A stretch of 64,000 nucleotides of DNA from Xanthomonas sp. DAR 80977 (GCF_041240605.1 NZ_CP162487.1:4223001-4287000), one strand, 5' to 3'. Counted from the stretch's first letter, positions 17,906-26,739 are shown. A program made the numbers and translations. The notes: generated by a model from the sequence alone, not told the origin.

Positions 17906-18856
17906 ATGAACCTGCGTGATCTGAAATACCTGGTGGCGCTGGCCGATCACAAGCATTTCGGGCGCGCCGCGGCGGCCTGTTTCGTCAGCCAGCCGACGCT
18001 GTCCACGCAGATCAAGAAGCTGGAGGACGAACTGGGCGTGCCGCTGGTCGAGCGCGCGCCGCGCAAGGTCATGCTGACCCCGGCCGGGCGCGAGGCCGCA
18101 AGCCGCGCGCGCGGCATCGTCGCCGAGATCGAGCAGATGAAGGAGGCGGCGCGGCGCAGCCAGGATCCGGAAGCGGGCACGGTGCGCCTGGGCATCTTCC
18201 CGACGCTGGGCCCGTATCTGCTGCCGCACGTGATCCCGGGCATCCGCGCCCGCTTCCCGCAACTGGAACTGCTGCTGATCGAGGAAAAGAGCGACGTGTT
18301 GCTGAGCCGCCTGCGCGAAGGCCGGCTGGATGCGGCGCTGCTCGCGCTGCCGCTGCACGACGACCAGCTGCACAGCGAATTCCTGTTCGAGGAACCGTTC
18401 GTGCTGGCGGTGCCGGAAAACCATCCGCTGGCCCAGCGCGATTCGTTGAACATGAGCGAACTGCACCAGCAGCGCTTGCTGCTGCTCGAGGACGGGCACT
18501 GTCTGCGCGAACAGGCGCTGGACGTCTGCCACCTGTCCGGCGCGCTGGAGAAGGCCGAATTCCAGGCCACCAGCCTGGAGACGTTGCGGCAGATGGTGGC
18601 CGCCAACGTGGGCGTGACCCTGTTGCCGTTGTTGGCGGTGCAGCCGCCGGTGGCCAGTTCCTCCAATATCCACCTGCTGCGGTTCGACGATGCCTCCGGC
18701 CCGAGCCGGCGCATCGCGATGCTGTGGCGCCGCAGTTCGGCGATGAGCGATTTCCTCGAACAGTTGGCGCAACTGTTCAAGGCGCTGCCCGAGGCGCTGC
18801 TGTCGGCCAAACCCGCGCCGATCGCCGCCGCGGTCCCGCGCGTGGCGGCGGTCTGA
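17906..18856 (+). CDS. oxyR: Peroxide-sensing LysR-type regulator OxyR
   Basis: 316 aa LysR-family activator. The N-terminal winged helix (FGRAAAACFVSQPTLSTQIK) binds DNA. The redox pair is C199 and C208, the same numbering as the E. coli sensor cysteines, in DGHCLREQALDVCHL. Oxidation to a disulfide would switch it to an activator of ahpC, whose promoter has a matching operator. The ATG at 17906 fits the family; an earlier in-frame ATG at 17864 is unlikely. It is 78 nt after ahpF and probably co-transcribed. Confidence 0.95.
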   Translation: MNLRDLKYLVALADHKHFGRAAAACFVSQPTLSTQIKKLEDELGVPLVERAPRKVMLTPAGREAASRARGIVAEIEQMKEAARRSQDPEAGTVRLGIFPTLGPYLLPHVIPGIRARFPQLELLLIEEKSDVLLSRLREGRLDAALLALPLHDDQLHSEFLFEEPFVLAVPENHPLAQRDSLNMSELHQQRLLLLEDGHCLREQALDVCHLSGALEKAEFQATSLETLRQMVAANVGVTLLPLLAVQPPVASSSNIHLLRFDDASGPSRRIAMLWRRSSAMSDFLEQLAQLFKALPEALLSAKPAPIAAAVPRVAAV

Positions 18857-18959
18857 GCGCGCCGCAGCACGGTCGACGCACCGCGCCCGGGCGACGCTAA
18901 CGCCCGGTTTACAGCCGACGGTGCGACAATCCCGCCCTTGTCTGGGTTAAGGAATGCGG

Positions 18960-19754
18960 ATGACGTCTATTGGAACCGTGCTCGGCCGCCATCGCAACAA
19001 TGCGACGCTGTCGATCCTGGTCATGCTGTTCGGCCTGGCCTTGCTGGCCTGTGGCGTGCTGCTGTTCGTGGTGCGCGACAAGGTCGCGCCGGAAGCGGCG
19101 CAGACGCTGCAATGGATCATGCTCGGCCTGGCGCTGGTCGGCGTGCTGACCACCGTGCTGGGCTGGGCGATCCGCCGCGGCGGCTGGGAACAGGGCGAAC
19201 TGGGCGTGCGCCAGTTCCCCGAGCGCAGCGACGGCACCTATCTCTACCGCGACATCGTCGAGACCTGCCAGTTCTACCGTGCCGGCCTCTCGGTCAACCT
19301 CGGCTGGCGGCGCGAAGGCCAGGAACAGTGGCAGGCGGCCAACGGCAACATCGGCGGCTACTACAAGTTCCTCGACCGTTTCATGCACGGCTACCTGCAG
19401 GCGCGCGTGCCGGTGCTGCTGGCCAAGCTCGATGCCGGGCAGACGCTGAGCTTCCGCATGGTCACCACCGCCGGCGCGATCCGCCGCGAATTCGCGGTCA
19501 ACATGAAGGGCTTCACCCGCGGCCCGCTCGAGACGGTGCAGCTGAGCCGCGAACGCATCGCCTTCGCCGGCAACGAGGTCCGCATCGACGACATCGTGGC
19601 CATGGACGTGTCGGCGTGGACCTCGCGCCTGCAGTTCCAGCTGCGCGGCGGCAGCAAGGTCAGCGTCAGCTATACCGCCTTGTTCGACGGCCCGCTGCTG
19701 CTGGCGGTGCTGGAGCAACTGCTGCCTGCGCAGCCGCAAGCTACCGCTGTCTGA
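18960..19754 (+). CDS. Membrane protein of unknown function downstream of oxyR
   Basis: 264 aa from ATG 18960, chosen because TAAGGA ends 6 nt before it; an ATG at 18954 would sit on the SD. Two N-terminal membrane segments lie at about residues 17-40 and 50-72 (LSILVMLFGLALLACGVLLF; IMLGLALVGVLTTVLGWAI). About 190 cytoplasmic residues follow with mixed beta pattern, without recognisable domain motifs. Literature describes an unnamed orfX after oxyR in Xanthomonas; whether this is that gene is inference. It ends at a rho-independent terminator. Confidence 0.7.
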   Translation: MTSIGTVLGRHRNNATLSILVMLFGLALLACGVLLFVVRDKVAPEAAQTLQWIMLGLALVGVLTTVLGWAIRRGGWEQGELGVRQFPERSDGTYLYRDIVETCQFYRAGLSVNLGWRREGQEQWQAANGNIGGYYKFLDRFMHGYLQARVPVLLAKLDAGQTLSFRMVTTAGAIRREFAVNMKGFTRGPLETVQLSRERIAFAGNEVRIDDIVAMDVSAWTSRLQFQLRGGSKVSVSYTALFDGPLLLAVLEQLLPAQPQATAV

Positions 19755-19805
19755 GCGCGGCCACCGGCCCTGCGGCCGGTGCCACGCAGCAGCCAGCGCC
19801 ATCCG

Positions 19806-19832
19806 GGCGGCGCGTCGCAGCGCCGCCTTTTT
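19806..19832 (+). terminator. Rho-independent terminator
   Basis: GGCGGCG / CGCCGCC stem with an 8-nt loop followed by TTTTT, 52 nt after the stop of the membrane protein gene that follows oxyR and just before rnk. Confidence 0.8.
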
Positions 19833-19852
19833 CTTGACCCAAGGAGTCTGTC

Positions 19853-20281
19853 ATGTCCTCGCAACCGCAAAGCGGCCTGCCCCCTTCGCTGATCGTTTCC
19901 AGCCACGACCTGGCCCGCCTGGAGGCCTTGCTCGAGTCCCCCGCCATGCACCAGCACCCGGCCGCGCTCGCGCTGGGCGCAGAACTCGGCCGCGCCACCG
20001 TGCTGGCGCCCGAGCAGATTCCCGCCGACATCGTCACCATGCACACGCGCGTGGAGTGCGAGGACGAACTGCACGGCGACCGCCACCAGCTGACCCTGGT
20101 CTATCCGCACGAGGCCGATGCCGCGCAAGGCCGCATCTCGGTGCTGGCGCCGGTCGGCAGCGCCCTGCTCGGCCTGGCCGTGGGCCAGTCGATCGACTGG
20201 CAGGGCCCCGGCGGCCGCGCGCTGCGCCTGCGCGTGATCGCGGTGCAGGCGGCCAGCGACTTCGCGCCTGCGGCGGGTTAA
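19853..20281 (+). CDS. rnk: Rnk-type nucleoside diphosphate kinase regulator (GreA/B-related)
   Basis: 142 aa. A short N-terminal helical region (residues 12-55) precedes a GreA/GreB C-terminal-like domain, with ELHGDRHQLTLVYPHEADAA and the ending ISVLAPVGSALLGLAVGQSI typical of Rnk. Rnk proteins bind RNA polymerase without the long coiled coil of GreA. The name comes from restoring NDK levels in Pseudomonas. The SD AAGGAG lies directly upstream. It is followed by tal but shows no overlap with it. Confidence 0.85.
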   Translation: MSSQPQSGLPPSLIVSSHDLARLEALLESPAMHQHPAALALGAELGRATVLAPEQIPADIVTMHTRVECEDELHGDRHQLTLVYPHEADAAQGRISVLAPVGSALLGLAVGQSIDWQGPGGRALRLRVIAVQAASDFAPAAG

Positions 20282-20326
20282 CGTGCGCGGGCTTATCCTC
20301 CATTCCATCCGTTCCGAGACCTATCG

Positions 20327-21295
20327 ATGACGTCTTCCGCTCCTTCCAAGCTGGCCCAACTGCGCGAGTTGTCCGTGGTGGTGGCCGATACCGGCGACTA
20401 CGATGCGATCAAGCGGCTCAAGCCGGTCGATTGCACCACCAATCCGACCCTGGTGAAGAAAGCCCTGGACCTGCCGGTCTACGCCGACCTGATCGACGAG
20501 GCCCTGGCCTGGGCGCGCAGCCAGGACGGCGACCGCACCGCCCTGGTCGACGAGATCGCCGACCGCCTGACCATCGGCGTGGGCAGCAAGCTCAGCGCGC
20601 TGGTGCCCGGGCGCGTGTCCACCGAGGTGGACGCCGACCTGGCCCACGACACCGCCGCCACCATCGCCAAGGCGCACAAGTTCATCGCCATGTACGCCGA
20701 GCGCGGCGTGTCCAAGGACAAGATCCTGATCAAGGTCGCCGCGACCTGGGAAGGCATCGAGGCCGCGCGCCAGCTGCAGAAGGACGGCATCGACTGCAAC
20801 CTGACGCTGATCTTCAACCGCACCCAGGCGCTGGCCTGCGCCGAGGCCGGCGTGTTCCTGATCTCGCCGTTCGTCGGCCGCATCCTGGACTGGTACGTGG
20901 CCAACGGGCAGACCCCGGCCGACATCGACGCCGATCCCGGCGTGCAGTTCGTGCGCGGCGTGTACGCCGAGTTCAAGCGCCGCGGCTCGCAGACGGTGGT
21001 GATGGGCGCCTCGTTCCGCTCCACCGCGCAGATCGAGGCGCTGGCCGGCTGCGACCGCCTGACCATCTCGCCGGAGCTGCTGGAAAAGCTCGACGCCGAC
21101 CATGGCGAGCTGCCGCGCAAGCTCTCGCCCGGCCAGGCCGACGGCGCGCAGATCAGCCCGATCGATGCCCGGCAGTTCGCCGCCGACCTGGCCGCCGATC
21201 CGATGGCGACCGAGAAGCTGGCCAGCGGCATCGATACCTTCGCCAAGGACCTGCAGGCGCTGCGCGACACGATCCGGCAGAAGCTCGCTGCCTGA
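20327..21295 (+). CDS. tal: Transaldolase
   Basis: 322 aa TIM-barrel enzyme of the non-oxidative pentose phosphate pathway, moving a dihydroxyacetone unit between sedoheptulose-7-P and glyceraldehyde-3-P. It is of the long TalB type. DCTTNPTLVKKA near residue 34 and ILIKVAATWEGIEAA near 130 hold the catalytic Asp and Schiff-base Lys. Length matches E. coli TalB closely. It ends with a textbook terminator 26 nt after the stop. Confidence 0.96.
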   Translation: MTSSAPSKLAQLRELSVVVADTGDYDAIKRLKPVDCTTNPTLVKKALDLPVYADLIDEALAWARSQDGDRTALVDEIADRLTIGVGSKLSALVPGRVSTEVDADLAHDTAATIAKAHKFIAMYAERGVSKDKILIKVAATWEGIEAARQLQKDGIDCNLTLIFNRTQALACAEAGVFLISPFVGRILDWYVANGQTPADIDADPGVQFVRGVYAEFKRRGSQTVVMGASFRSTAQIEALAGCDRLTISPELLEKLDADHGELPRKLSPGQADGAQISPIDARQFAADLAADPMATEKLASGIDTFAKDLQALRDTIRQKLAA

Positions 21296-21321
21296 GCGCG
21301 GCCTGCAACGGCACGACCTAC

Positions 21322-21347
21322 GAGCGGCGGCAACGCCGCTCTTTTTT
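21322..21347 (+). terminator. Rho-independent terminator of tal
   Basis: Perfect 8-bp stem GAGCGGCG/CGCCGCTC with GCAA loop, followed by TTTTTT. After it, up to 21606, are about 260 bp with a short G-rich stretch and no gene I can support. Confidence 0.92.
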
Positions 21348-21606
21348 GGGGGAATGGGGAGCCGGGAGTGTGAAATGGGCAAGGCAGGTCTGCTGCGCCG
21401 CTGCCGTCGCGGTGTTCGTTCCAATCCGCTGACGTCGACGTAGCAACCCATGGTTCGCCGGATGCCGCCTGCATCCGGCAACGAACGCGGACACCGCCGG
21501 CACGCATGCTTGCCGCGCGCATCGCCGATGCGTGCGCCGCCCGGCGTTGGCGCCGCCGCAACTTTTCGCCGGCTATGCTGCGCGCTCCACAGCACAGGTG
21601 CGGCAG

Positions 21607-22176
21607 ATGGCAACGATCGCGGTAGTGATGGTCGACGGCGTGGCGGACTGGGAGATCGGCACCATCCTGCCGGCGGCGCGGGCCTGGTTCGGCGACGAGA
21701 TCCGCATCGCCAGCATCGACGGCAAGCCGGTGACCTCGATCGGCGGACTGAGCCTGCACCCGCACTACGCGTTGTCGGACCTGGCGCCGCTGCAGGCGGA
21801 GCTGTGGCTGCTGCCGGGCAGCGACCGCTGGCAGGCCGGCGAGATTCCCGGGCTCAGCGCGCTGCTGCGGCAACGCATCGACGCCGGCCGCGCGGTCGCG
21901 GCGATCTGCGGCGCCACCCTGGCGCTGGCCTACGCCGGGCTGCTCGACACGCGGCCGCACACCAGCAATTCCGAAGCGTTCCTGCGCGAGCATGTGGGCG
22001 TCTATGCCGGCAGCGCGCAATACCGCGAGCAGAAAGCGGTCAGCGCCGGCGGGCTGATCACCGCGCCCGGCACCAGCCCGGTCAGCTTCGCGGTGGAATG
22101 CGTGCGCGCGTTGCATCCCGAGCGCGAGGAACAGATCGCGCAGATGCGGCAGATGTTCGCCGCCGAGTTCGTGTGA
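21607..22176 (+). CDS. DJ-1/PfpI family protein (type 1 glutamine amidotransferase-like)
   Basis: 189 aa. The nucleophile-elbow Cys is in AAICGATLALA near residue 100, with a glutamate early in the chain (DWEIG near 17) and the SAGGLITAPGTSPVSF segment typical of PfpI/YoaZ-like proteins. These act as chaperones, glyoxalase-like enzymes or amidases, and the specific role cannot be read. It faces msrA convergently with a short gap. Confidence 0.8.
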   Translation: MATIAVVMVDGVADWEIGTILPAARAWFGDEIRIASIDGKPVTSIGGLSLHPHYALSDLAPLQAELWLLPGSDRWQAGEIPGLSALLRQRIDAGRAVAAICGATLALAYAGLLDTRPHTSNSEAFLREHVGVYAGSAQYREQKAVSAGGLITAPGTSPVSFAVECVRALHPEREEQIAQMRQMFAAEFV

Positions 22177-22234
22177 GGCCGCGCGCGCCGATCACGACCA
22201 GCGCGCGCGACAGCGGGGCCGGCGACGTGCCGGC

Positions 22235-22885
22235 TCAGGCCTCCAGCCCCAGCGGGCAGCTGACCCCGGTGCCGCCCAGTCCGCAGTAGCCGCCCGGGTT
22301 CTTGGCCAGGTACTGCTGGTGCTCGTCCTCGGCGTAGTAGAACGGCGGCGCCGGGAAGCGGATCTCGGTGGTGATCTCGCCATAGCCGGCCGCGCGCAGG
22401 CGCTGCTGGTAGGCGTCGCGGCTGGCGATCGCCGCGTCGTACTGGGCCTGCGTGCTGCAGTAGATCGCCGAGCGGTACTGGGTGCCGGTGTCGTTGCCCT
22501 GGCGCATGCCCTGGGTCGGATCGTGGCTTTCCCAGAACGTCTGCAGCACCTGCTCGAAGCTCAGCGCGTTCGGGTCGTACACCACCAGCACCGCCTCGGT
22601 GTGGCCGGTCTGGCCGGAGCACACTTCGCGGTAGGTAGCGTTGGGCGTCTCCCCGCCGGCGTAGCCGACCGCGGTGCTGAACACCCCCGGCAGCGACCAG
22701 AACTTGCGCTCGGCGCCCCAGAAGCAGCCCAGCCCGAACTGCACCTGCTGCAGGCCGGCGAACGCGTCGCGCAGCGGGTGGCCGTTGACGAAGTGGCGGT
22801 TGTGCAGCGGCAGCGGCTGCTCGCGGCCGGGCAGGCTTTCGCCCGGGCGCGGCAGGCGCTGCTTGAAGGCACCGATTCCCAACAT
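22235..22885 (-). CDS. msrA: Peptide-methionine (S)-S-oxide reductase
   Basis: 216 aa repair enzyme that reduces methionine-S-sulfoxide in proteins. The catalytic Cys is in GLGCFWGAERKFW near residue 53. The Cys-containing C-terminal segment (GGYCGLGGTGVSCPL) supplies resolving thiols. The long N-terminus (LPRPGESLPGREQPLPLHN) is typical of the E. coli-like MsrA. The start at 22885 is supported by AGGAG 9 nt upstream. It fits the oxidative-stress content of the neighbourhood. Confidence 0.95.
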   Translation of the reverse strand: MLGIGAFKQRLPRPGESLPGREQPLPLHNRHFVNGHPLRDAFAGLQQVQFGLGCFWGAERKFWSLPGVFSTAVGYAGGETPNATYREVCSGQTGHTEAVLVVYDPNALSFEQVLQTFWESHDPTQGMRQGNDTGTQYRSAIYCSTQAQYDAAIASRDAYQQRLRAAGYGEITTEIRFPAPPFYYAEDEHQQYLAKNPGGYCGLGGTGVSCPLGLEA

Positions 22886-23036
22886 GGCGCGGACTCCTGG
22901 CATCGAAAGGGATGCCTCGTGGATGGCGCTTCCGGACGCGGCTTTCAAGGTGCGCGCGGCACCATGCAGCGGGCGCGTCGCCACCTCGGGGCGCGGGCGC
23001 TGGACCGCCAGCGGCCCGCGCCGCGCACCCGCAGGA

Positions 23037-23552
23037 TCAATGCGCCGCGACCTTGCTGCCGCCGCCCGTGGTTTCCGGCATCGCCGAGCTGTGGTGGTTG
23101 ATGATCAGCCAGCGGCCGTCGCGCTTCTCGTAGACGAAGGTGTAGCGCGCCTGCACCTTGCGGGTGCTGCCGTCCGGATTGGTCAGGGTGAAGGTGTAGA
23201 CGCCGGCATCGACCGCGCTGTCGTCGTCGAGCAGCCGCACCTGGCGGTAGTTGATGACGCCGCGCGGCTTGGCCGCCAGGAAGTGGTCGAAGTAGTCCTT
23301 GATCTCGGCGCGGCTGGCGCGGACCTGGTTGGACACGGTGGGCAGCAGCACGCCGTCGCGCGCATACAGGTCGGCGACGCGCTCGGCGTTGCCGGTGGCC
23401 AGCGCCGCGTTCCAGCGGTCGAACAGGCCGGCGATCTCGCGCTCCTCGCCGGCGGCCGGCAGCGACGGTTGGCCGCTGTAGCTCATCGCCGGTGCCGCCA
23501 GCGCGGTGGAGGTGCTCAGGCTCAGTGCCAGGGTGAACAGGATGCGACGCAT
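23037..23552 (-). CDS. Exported SnoaL-like/DUF4440 (SgcJ-EcaC type) protein
   Basis: 171 aa. A signal peptide (ILFTLALSLSTSTALAAPA) precedes a single alpha+beta cone domain. EIAGLFDRWNAALATGNAE and VADLYARDGVLLPT are classic for the SnoaL/DUF4440 fold, and the end RDGRWLIINHHSS is the usual last strand. Function is unknown for most members. The start has GGAG upstream. It is divergent from the LuxR-type operon with about 100-120 bp between, so it may be a target of that regulator. Confidence 0.8.
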   Translation of the reverse strand: MRRILFTLALSLSTSTALAAPAMSYSGQPSLPAAGEEREIAGLFDRWNAALATGNAERVADLYARDGVLLPTVSNQVRASRAEIKDYFDHFLAAKPRGVINYRQVRLLDDDSAVDAGVYTFTLTNPDGSTRKVQARYTFVYEKRDGRWLIINHHSSAMPETTGGGSKVAAH

Positions 23553-23633
23553 GGTGATCTCCGCTTGGATGGTGGAATGCCGTCTCGGCGAAGCCAGTAT
23601 TGGCAGCGGCGGCTTGCGCAAAATCCGCTGGGC

Positions 23634-23662
23634 GGCATATCCTCGAATATGCCGATCGGCAT
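23634..23662. promoter_or_regulatory. Overlapping palindromes, candidate operator of the LuxR operon
   Basis: GGCATAT-N6-ATATGCC (23634-23653) overlaps a perfect 14-bp palindrome ATGCCGATCGGCAT (23649-23662). It lies in an AT-richer divergent intergenic region, 14 nt before the GTG preferred as the LuxR start. Dyads of this size are typical LuxR/TetR-type operators; binding is inferred. Confidence 0.5.
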
Positions 23663-23675
23663 AGTGGAGAGCGCC

Positions 23676-24374
23676 GTGCAAACCCCTCTCAATGCAGGCG
23701 AATGGCGCCAGGCGCTGCGCCGCGAAGCGGCCGACAGCGCGCGCTGGCAGGCCGTGGCCGACGCCGCCGACGCGGTGACCCGCGCCAGCGGCGCCGAGCA
23801 GGCCGGAGCCGATGCGCTGCGTGTGGCGCGGGAACTGGTGGATGCGCCGCACGCCGCGGTGCTGGCCCTGCGCGGCACCCGCAGCCTGGTCCTGGCCAGC
23901 CATGGCGATGCGTTGCCGCCTGGCGCCAGCGTCGTTGCCGACGGCCCGGCGCTGTCCTGGCGCCTGGCCGCGCGCGCGGGCGAGGCGGCCGAGCTGTGCG
24001 TGCCGATTGCCGCGCTGGGCGCCACGCTGGGCACGCTGTGCCTGGGCTGGAATACGCGCATGGCGCCGGCGCCGGGCGACGTGCAGGCGATCGCGACCAT
24101 CGCCGCGCTGCTCGCGCCGGCGGTGGCCGAACCGGCGCGCGCGCCGCGGCGCAGGAAGCCGGCGCAGCCGGACCGCCTGGGCGCGCTCAGCACGCGCGAA
24201 CGGCAGGTGCTGGCGCTGCTGCCGCGCGGCCTGACCAACGCCGCGCTGGGCGCGGAACTGGGCATTTCCGCCGGCACCGCCAAGGTCCACGTGGAGCGCA
24301 TCCTGCAGAAGCTGCAGGTCGCCGACCGCACCCAGGCCGCGGTGTATGCGGTGCAGGCGGGGATGGCGCTGTGA
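23676..24374 (+). CDS. LuxR-family (GerE HTH) regulator with GAF-like N-terminus
   Basis: 232 aa from a GTG with GGAG 6 nt upstream; an ATG at 23649 adds nine residues but has no SD and lies inside a palindrome. Residues 1-155 look like a degenerate GAF sensor (ALRVARELVDAPHAAVLALR, LCVPIAALGATLGTLCLGW). The C-terminal LuxR HTH at 170-230 is clear: LSTRERQVLALLPRGLTNAA and ISAGTAKVHVERILQKLQ. There is no receiver domain. GTGA overlap with the hybrid kinase indicates one operon and probably one signalling pathway. Confidence 0.87.
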   Translation: MQTPLNAGEWRQALRREAADSARWQAVADAADAVTRASGAEQAGADALRVARELVDAPHAAVLALRGTRSLVLASHGDALPPGASVVADGPALSWRLAARAGEAAELCVPIAALGATLGTLCLGWNTRMAPAPGDVQAIATIAALLAPAVAEPARAPRRRKPAQPDRLGALSTRERQVLALLPRGLTNAALGAELGISAGTAKVHVERILQKLQVADRTQAAVYAVQAGMAL

Positions 24375-26281
24375 GCGCGGCGCTGCGCTGGAACGACTGG
24401 CCGCTGACCCGCAAGAGCCTGGCGGTGGTCGCGCTGCCGCTGTTGCTGCTGCTGGCGGCGCTGGTGGCGATCTACAGCGTGGAGCGGCAGAACATCGCGG
24501 CCGAGAACGACGTGCGCCGGACCCTGGAGGTGCTCAGCGACCTGTACGAAGCGCACGCGTTGCTGGCCGAGACCGCGGCCGGCGTGCGCGGCTACCGGCT
24601 GGTGCGGCAGGACGCGTTCCTGACCCCCTACCGCGACGCCGAACCGCGCCTGCAGACCGTGGTGCAGCGGCTGGCGCAACGCATCACCGATCCGCAGCAG
24701 GCGCAGCGCTTCGCCCGCATCCAGCCGCTGTTCGCGGAGAAGATGCAGGGCTGGCGCCGGCTGCTGGCGCCGGACCTGAGCCGCGAGGAGGAGATCCGCC
24801 AGCTCAGCGAGGGCAAGGTCAAGCTCGACATCCTGCGCGCGGAGCTGCGCGAGCTGCGCAACTACGAGACCGCGCAGCTGCAGGTGCGCACCGCCAAGGC
24901 GCAGGCGCTGCGCCAGCGCAACCTGCTGATCACCCTGTGCGCGGCGATGCTGGGCGGGCTCGGCGCGGTGTTCGCGGTGGCCTGGTTCGCCTCGTCGCTG
25001 TCGCGGCGGCTGCGCGCGCTGTCGGCCAATGCCGACCGGCTCGGCGAAGGCCTGCCGCTGGCGCCGCAGCTGCGCGCCGGCGACGAACTGGGCCAGGTGG
25101 CGCAGCGCCTGGACCAGGCCAGCACCCTGCTCGCCGCGCGCGCCGCCGAGGCGCAGTCGGCGCGGCGCGAAGCCGAAGCCGCCAACCGCGCCAAGACCGA
25201 GTTTCTGTCGCGCAGCAGCCACGAGCTGCGCACCCCGCTCAACGCCATCCTCGGCTATGCGCAGGTGCTGGAGATGGACCTGCCCGGCGCGGCGCAGCGC
25301 GGCCAGCTGCAGCACATCCTCGGCGCCGGGCGGCACCTGCTCGGGCTGATCACCGAACTGCTGGACATCGCCCGCATCGAGGCCGACCAGCTCGACCTGA
25401 GCCCGCAGCCGGTGCCGGTGCGCGCGGCGATCGAGGAAGCGCTGGGCCTGGTCGCGCCGGAGGCGACCGCGCGCGGCATCGTCCTGCAGCCGCTGCAGCA
25501 ACTGCCGCCGGCCTGGACCGTGCGCGCCGACCCGCAGCGGCTGCGCCAGGTGCTGATCAACCTGCTGTCGAACGCGATCAAGTTCAACCGCCCCGGCGGC
25601 GCGGTATGGGTCAGCGCCGAGCAGCAGGGCGAGTTCCTGTGCATCGCCGTGCACGACCAGGGCCATGGCCTGTCGGCCGAGCAGGTGCAGCGCCTGTTCA
25701 CCCCGTTCGAGCGGCTTGGCGCGGAGCGCTCGGCGATCGAGGGTACCGGCCTGGGCCTGGCGTTGAGCAAGCGCCTGGCCGAGGCGATGGGCGGGCGCAT
25801 CGTGGTGGAGAGCAGCCCGGAGGGCTCGCGGTTCTGGATCGCGCTGCCGTTGGACCGCCCCTGCACGGCACCGGCGCCGGACCCGGCCATCACCAGCGCC
25901 GCCGCGGGCGAGGGCCAGCGCAGCGTGCTCAGCGTGGAGGACAATCCGTCCAACCAGGCGCTGATCCGCACCCTGGCCGAGCGCCGCCCGCACTGGCGCC
26001 TGCACGAGGCGGCGACGCTGGCGCAGGCACGCGCGCAGTTGCAACAGGCGCGGCCCGACCTGATCCTGCTCGACCTGCACCTGAGCGACGGCAACGGCGA
26101 GGACCTGCTGCGGCAACTGCGCGAGCAGCCGCACACCGCGGCGATCCCGGTGGTGGTGGTCAGCGCCGACGCGACGCCCGCCACGCTGGCGCGGGTGCAG
26201 GCCGACAACGTCCGCGCCTACCTGACCAAGCCGCTGGACGTGGCCGAATTCTTCACCGTTCTGGACCGGCACCTCGCATGA
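24371..26281 (+). CDS. CHASE3 hybrid sensor histidine kinase/response regulator
   Basis: 636 aa. TM1 at about 16-37 (LAVVALPLLLLLAALVAIYS) is followed by a helical CHASE3-type periplasmic domain (40-175; GVRGYRLVRQDAFLTPYRDA), TM2 near 185-205, HAMP, then HisKA with the phospho-acceptor in SRSSHELRTPLNAILGY near 285. HATPase motifs are NLLSNAIKFN, HDQGHGLS and GTGLGLALSKRLAEAMGG. The C-terminal receiver has the phospho-Asp in LILLDLHLSDGNG and Lys in YLTKPLD. It overlaps both neighbours by 4 bp. The input signal is unknown. Confidence 0.93.
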   Translation: MSAALRWNDWPLTRKSLAVVALPLLLLLAALVAIYSVERQNIAAENDVRRTLEVLSDLYEAHALLAETAAGVRGYRLVRQDAFLTPYRDAEPRLQTVVQRLAQRITDPQQAQRFARIQPLFAEKMQGWRRLLAPDLSREEEIRQLSEGKVKLDILRAELRELRNYETAQLQVRTAKAQALRQRNLLITLCAAMLGGLGAVFAVAWFASSLSRRLRALSANADRLGEGLPLAPQLRAGDELGQVAQRLDQASTLLAARAAEAQSARREAEAANRAKTEFLSRSSHELRTPLNAILGYAQVLEMDLPGAAQRGQLQHILGAGRHLLGLITELLDIARIEADQLDLSPQPVPVRAAIEEALGLVAPEATARGIVLQPLQQLPPAWTVRADPQRLRQVLINLLSNAIKFNRPGGAVWVSAEQQGEFLCIAVHDQGHGLSAEQVQRLFTPFERLGAERSAIEGTGLGLALSKRLAEAMGGRIVVESSPEGSRFWIALPLDRPCTAPAPDPAITSAAAGEGQRSVLSVEDNPSNQALIRTLAERRPHWRLHEAATLAQARAQLQQARPDLILLDLHLSDGNGEDLLRQLREQPHTAAIPVVVVSADATPATLARVQADNVRAYLTKPLDVAEFFTVLDRHLA

Positions 26282-26739
26282 CCCGCAACGATGTCCTCGC
26301 CTCGCGCATCCTGATCGTCGACGACGAACCGGCCAACGTCCGCCTGCTCGAGGACCTGCTGCAGCGCGAAGGCTTCCGGCAGGTGGTGGCGACCACCGAT
26401 CCGCAACGGGTGCTGGGCCTGGTCTCGGCGTTCGCCCCGGACCTGATCCTGCTCGACCTGCTGATGCCGGAACTGGACGGCTACGCGATCCTGGAGCAGC
26501 TGTCGCGGCTGGCCGGCCCGTCCAGCTTCCTGCCGGTGATCGTGCTCACCGCCGACCCCAGCCGCAGCGCGCGCCACCGCGCGCTCGGCCTGGGCGCCAA
26601 GGATTTCCTGACCAAGCCGCTGGACACCTTCGAAGTCGCGCTGCGGGTCTGGAACGTGGCCGAGACCACGGTGCTGTTCAAGCGCCTGCGCGCGCTGGCC
26701 GATCCGGAAGCCGCACCGCCGGGCTGGCGGGCCGATTGA
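26278..26739 (+). CDS. Stand-alone receiver-domain response regulator
   Basis: 153 aa. An N-terminal receiver domain has the acidic pair in ILIVDDEPANVRLLEDLL, the phospho-Asp in LILLDLLMPELDGY, and conserved Thr/Lys in VLTADPS and FLTKPLD. A tail of about 25 residues (TVLFKRLRALADP) replaces an output domain. The receiver resembles that of RpfG-like HD-GYP proteins, but no HD-GYP follows. It likely works as a diffusible phospho-relay or protein-interaction partner of the kinase it overlaps (ATGA). Confidence 0.9.
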   Translation: MTRNDVLASRILIVDDEPANVRLLEDLLQREGFRQVVATTDPQRVLGLVSAFAPDLILLDLLMPELDGYAILEQLSRLAGPSSFLPVIVLTADPSRSARHRALGLGAKDFLTKPLDTFEVALRVWNVAETTVLFKRLRALADPEAAPPGWRAD

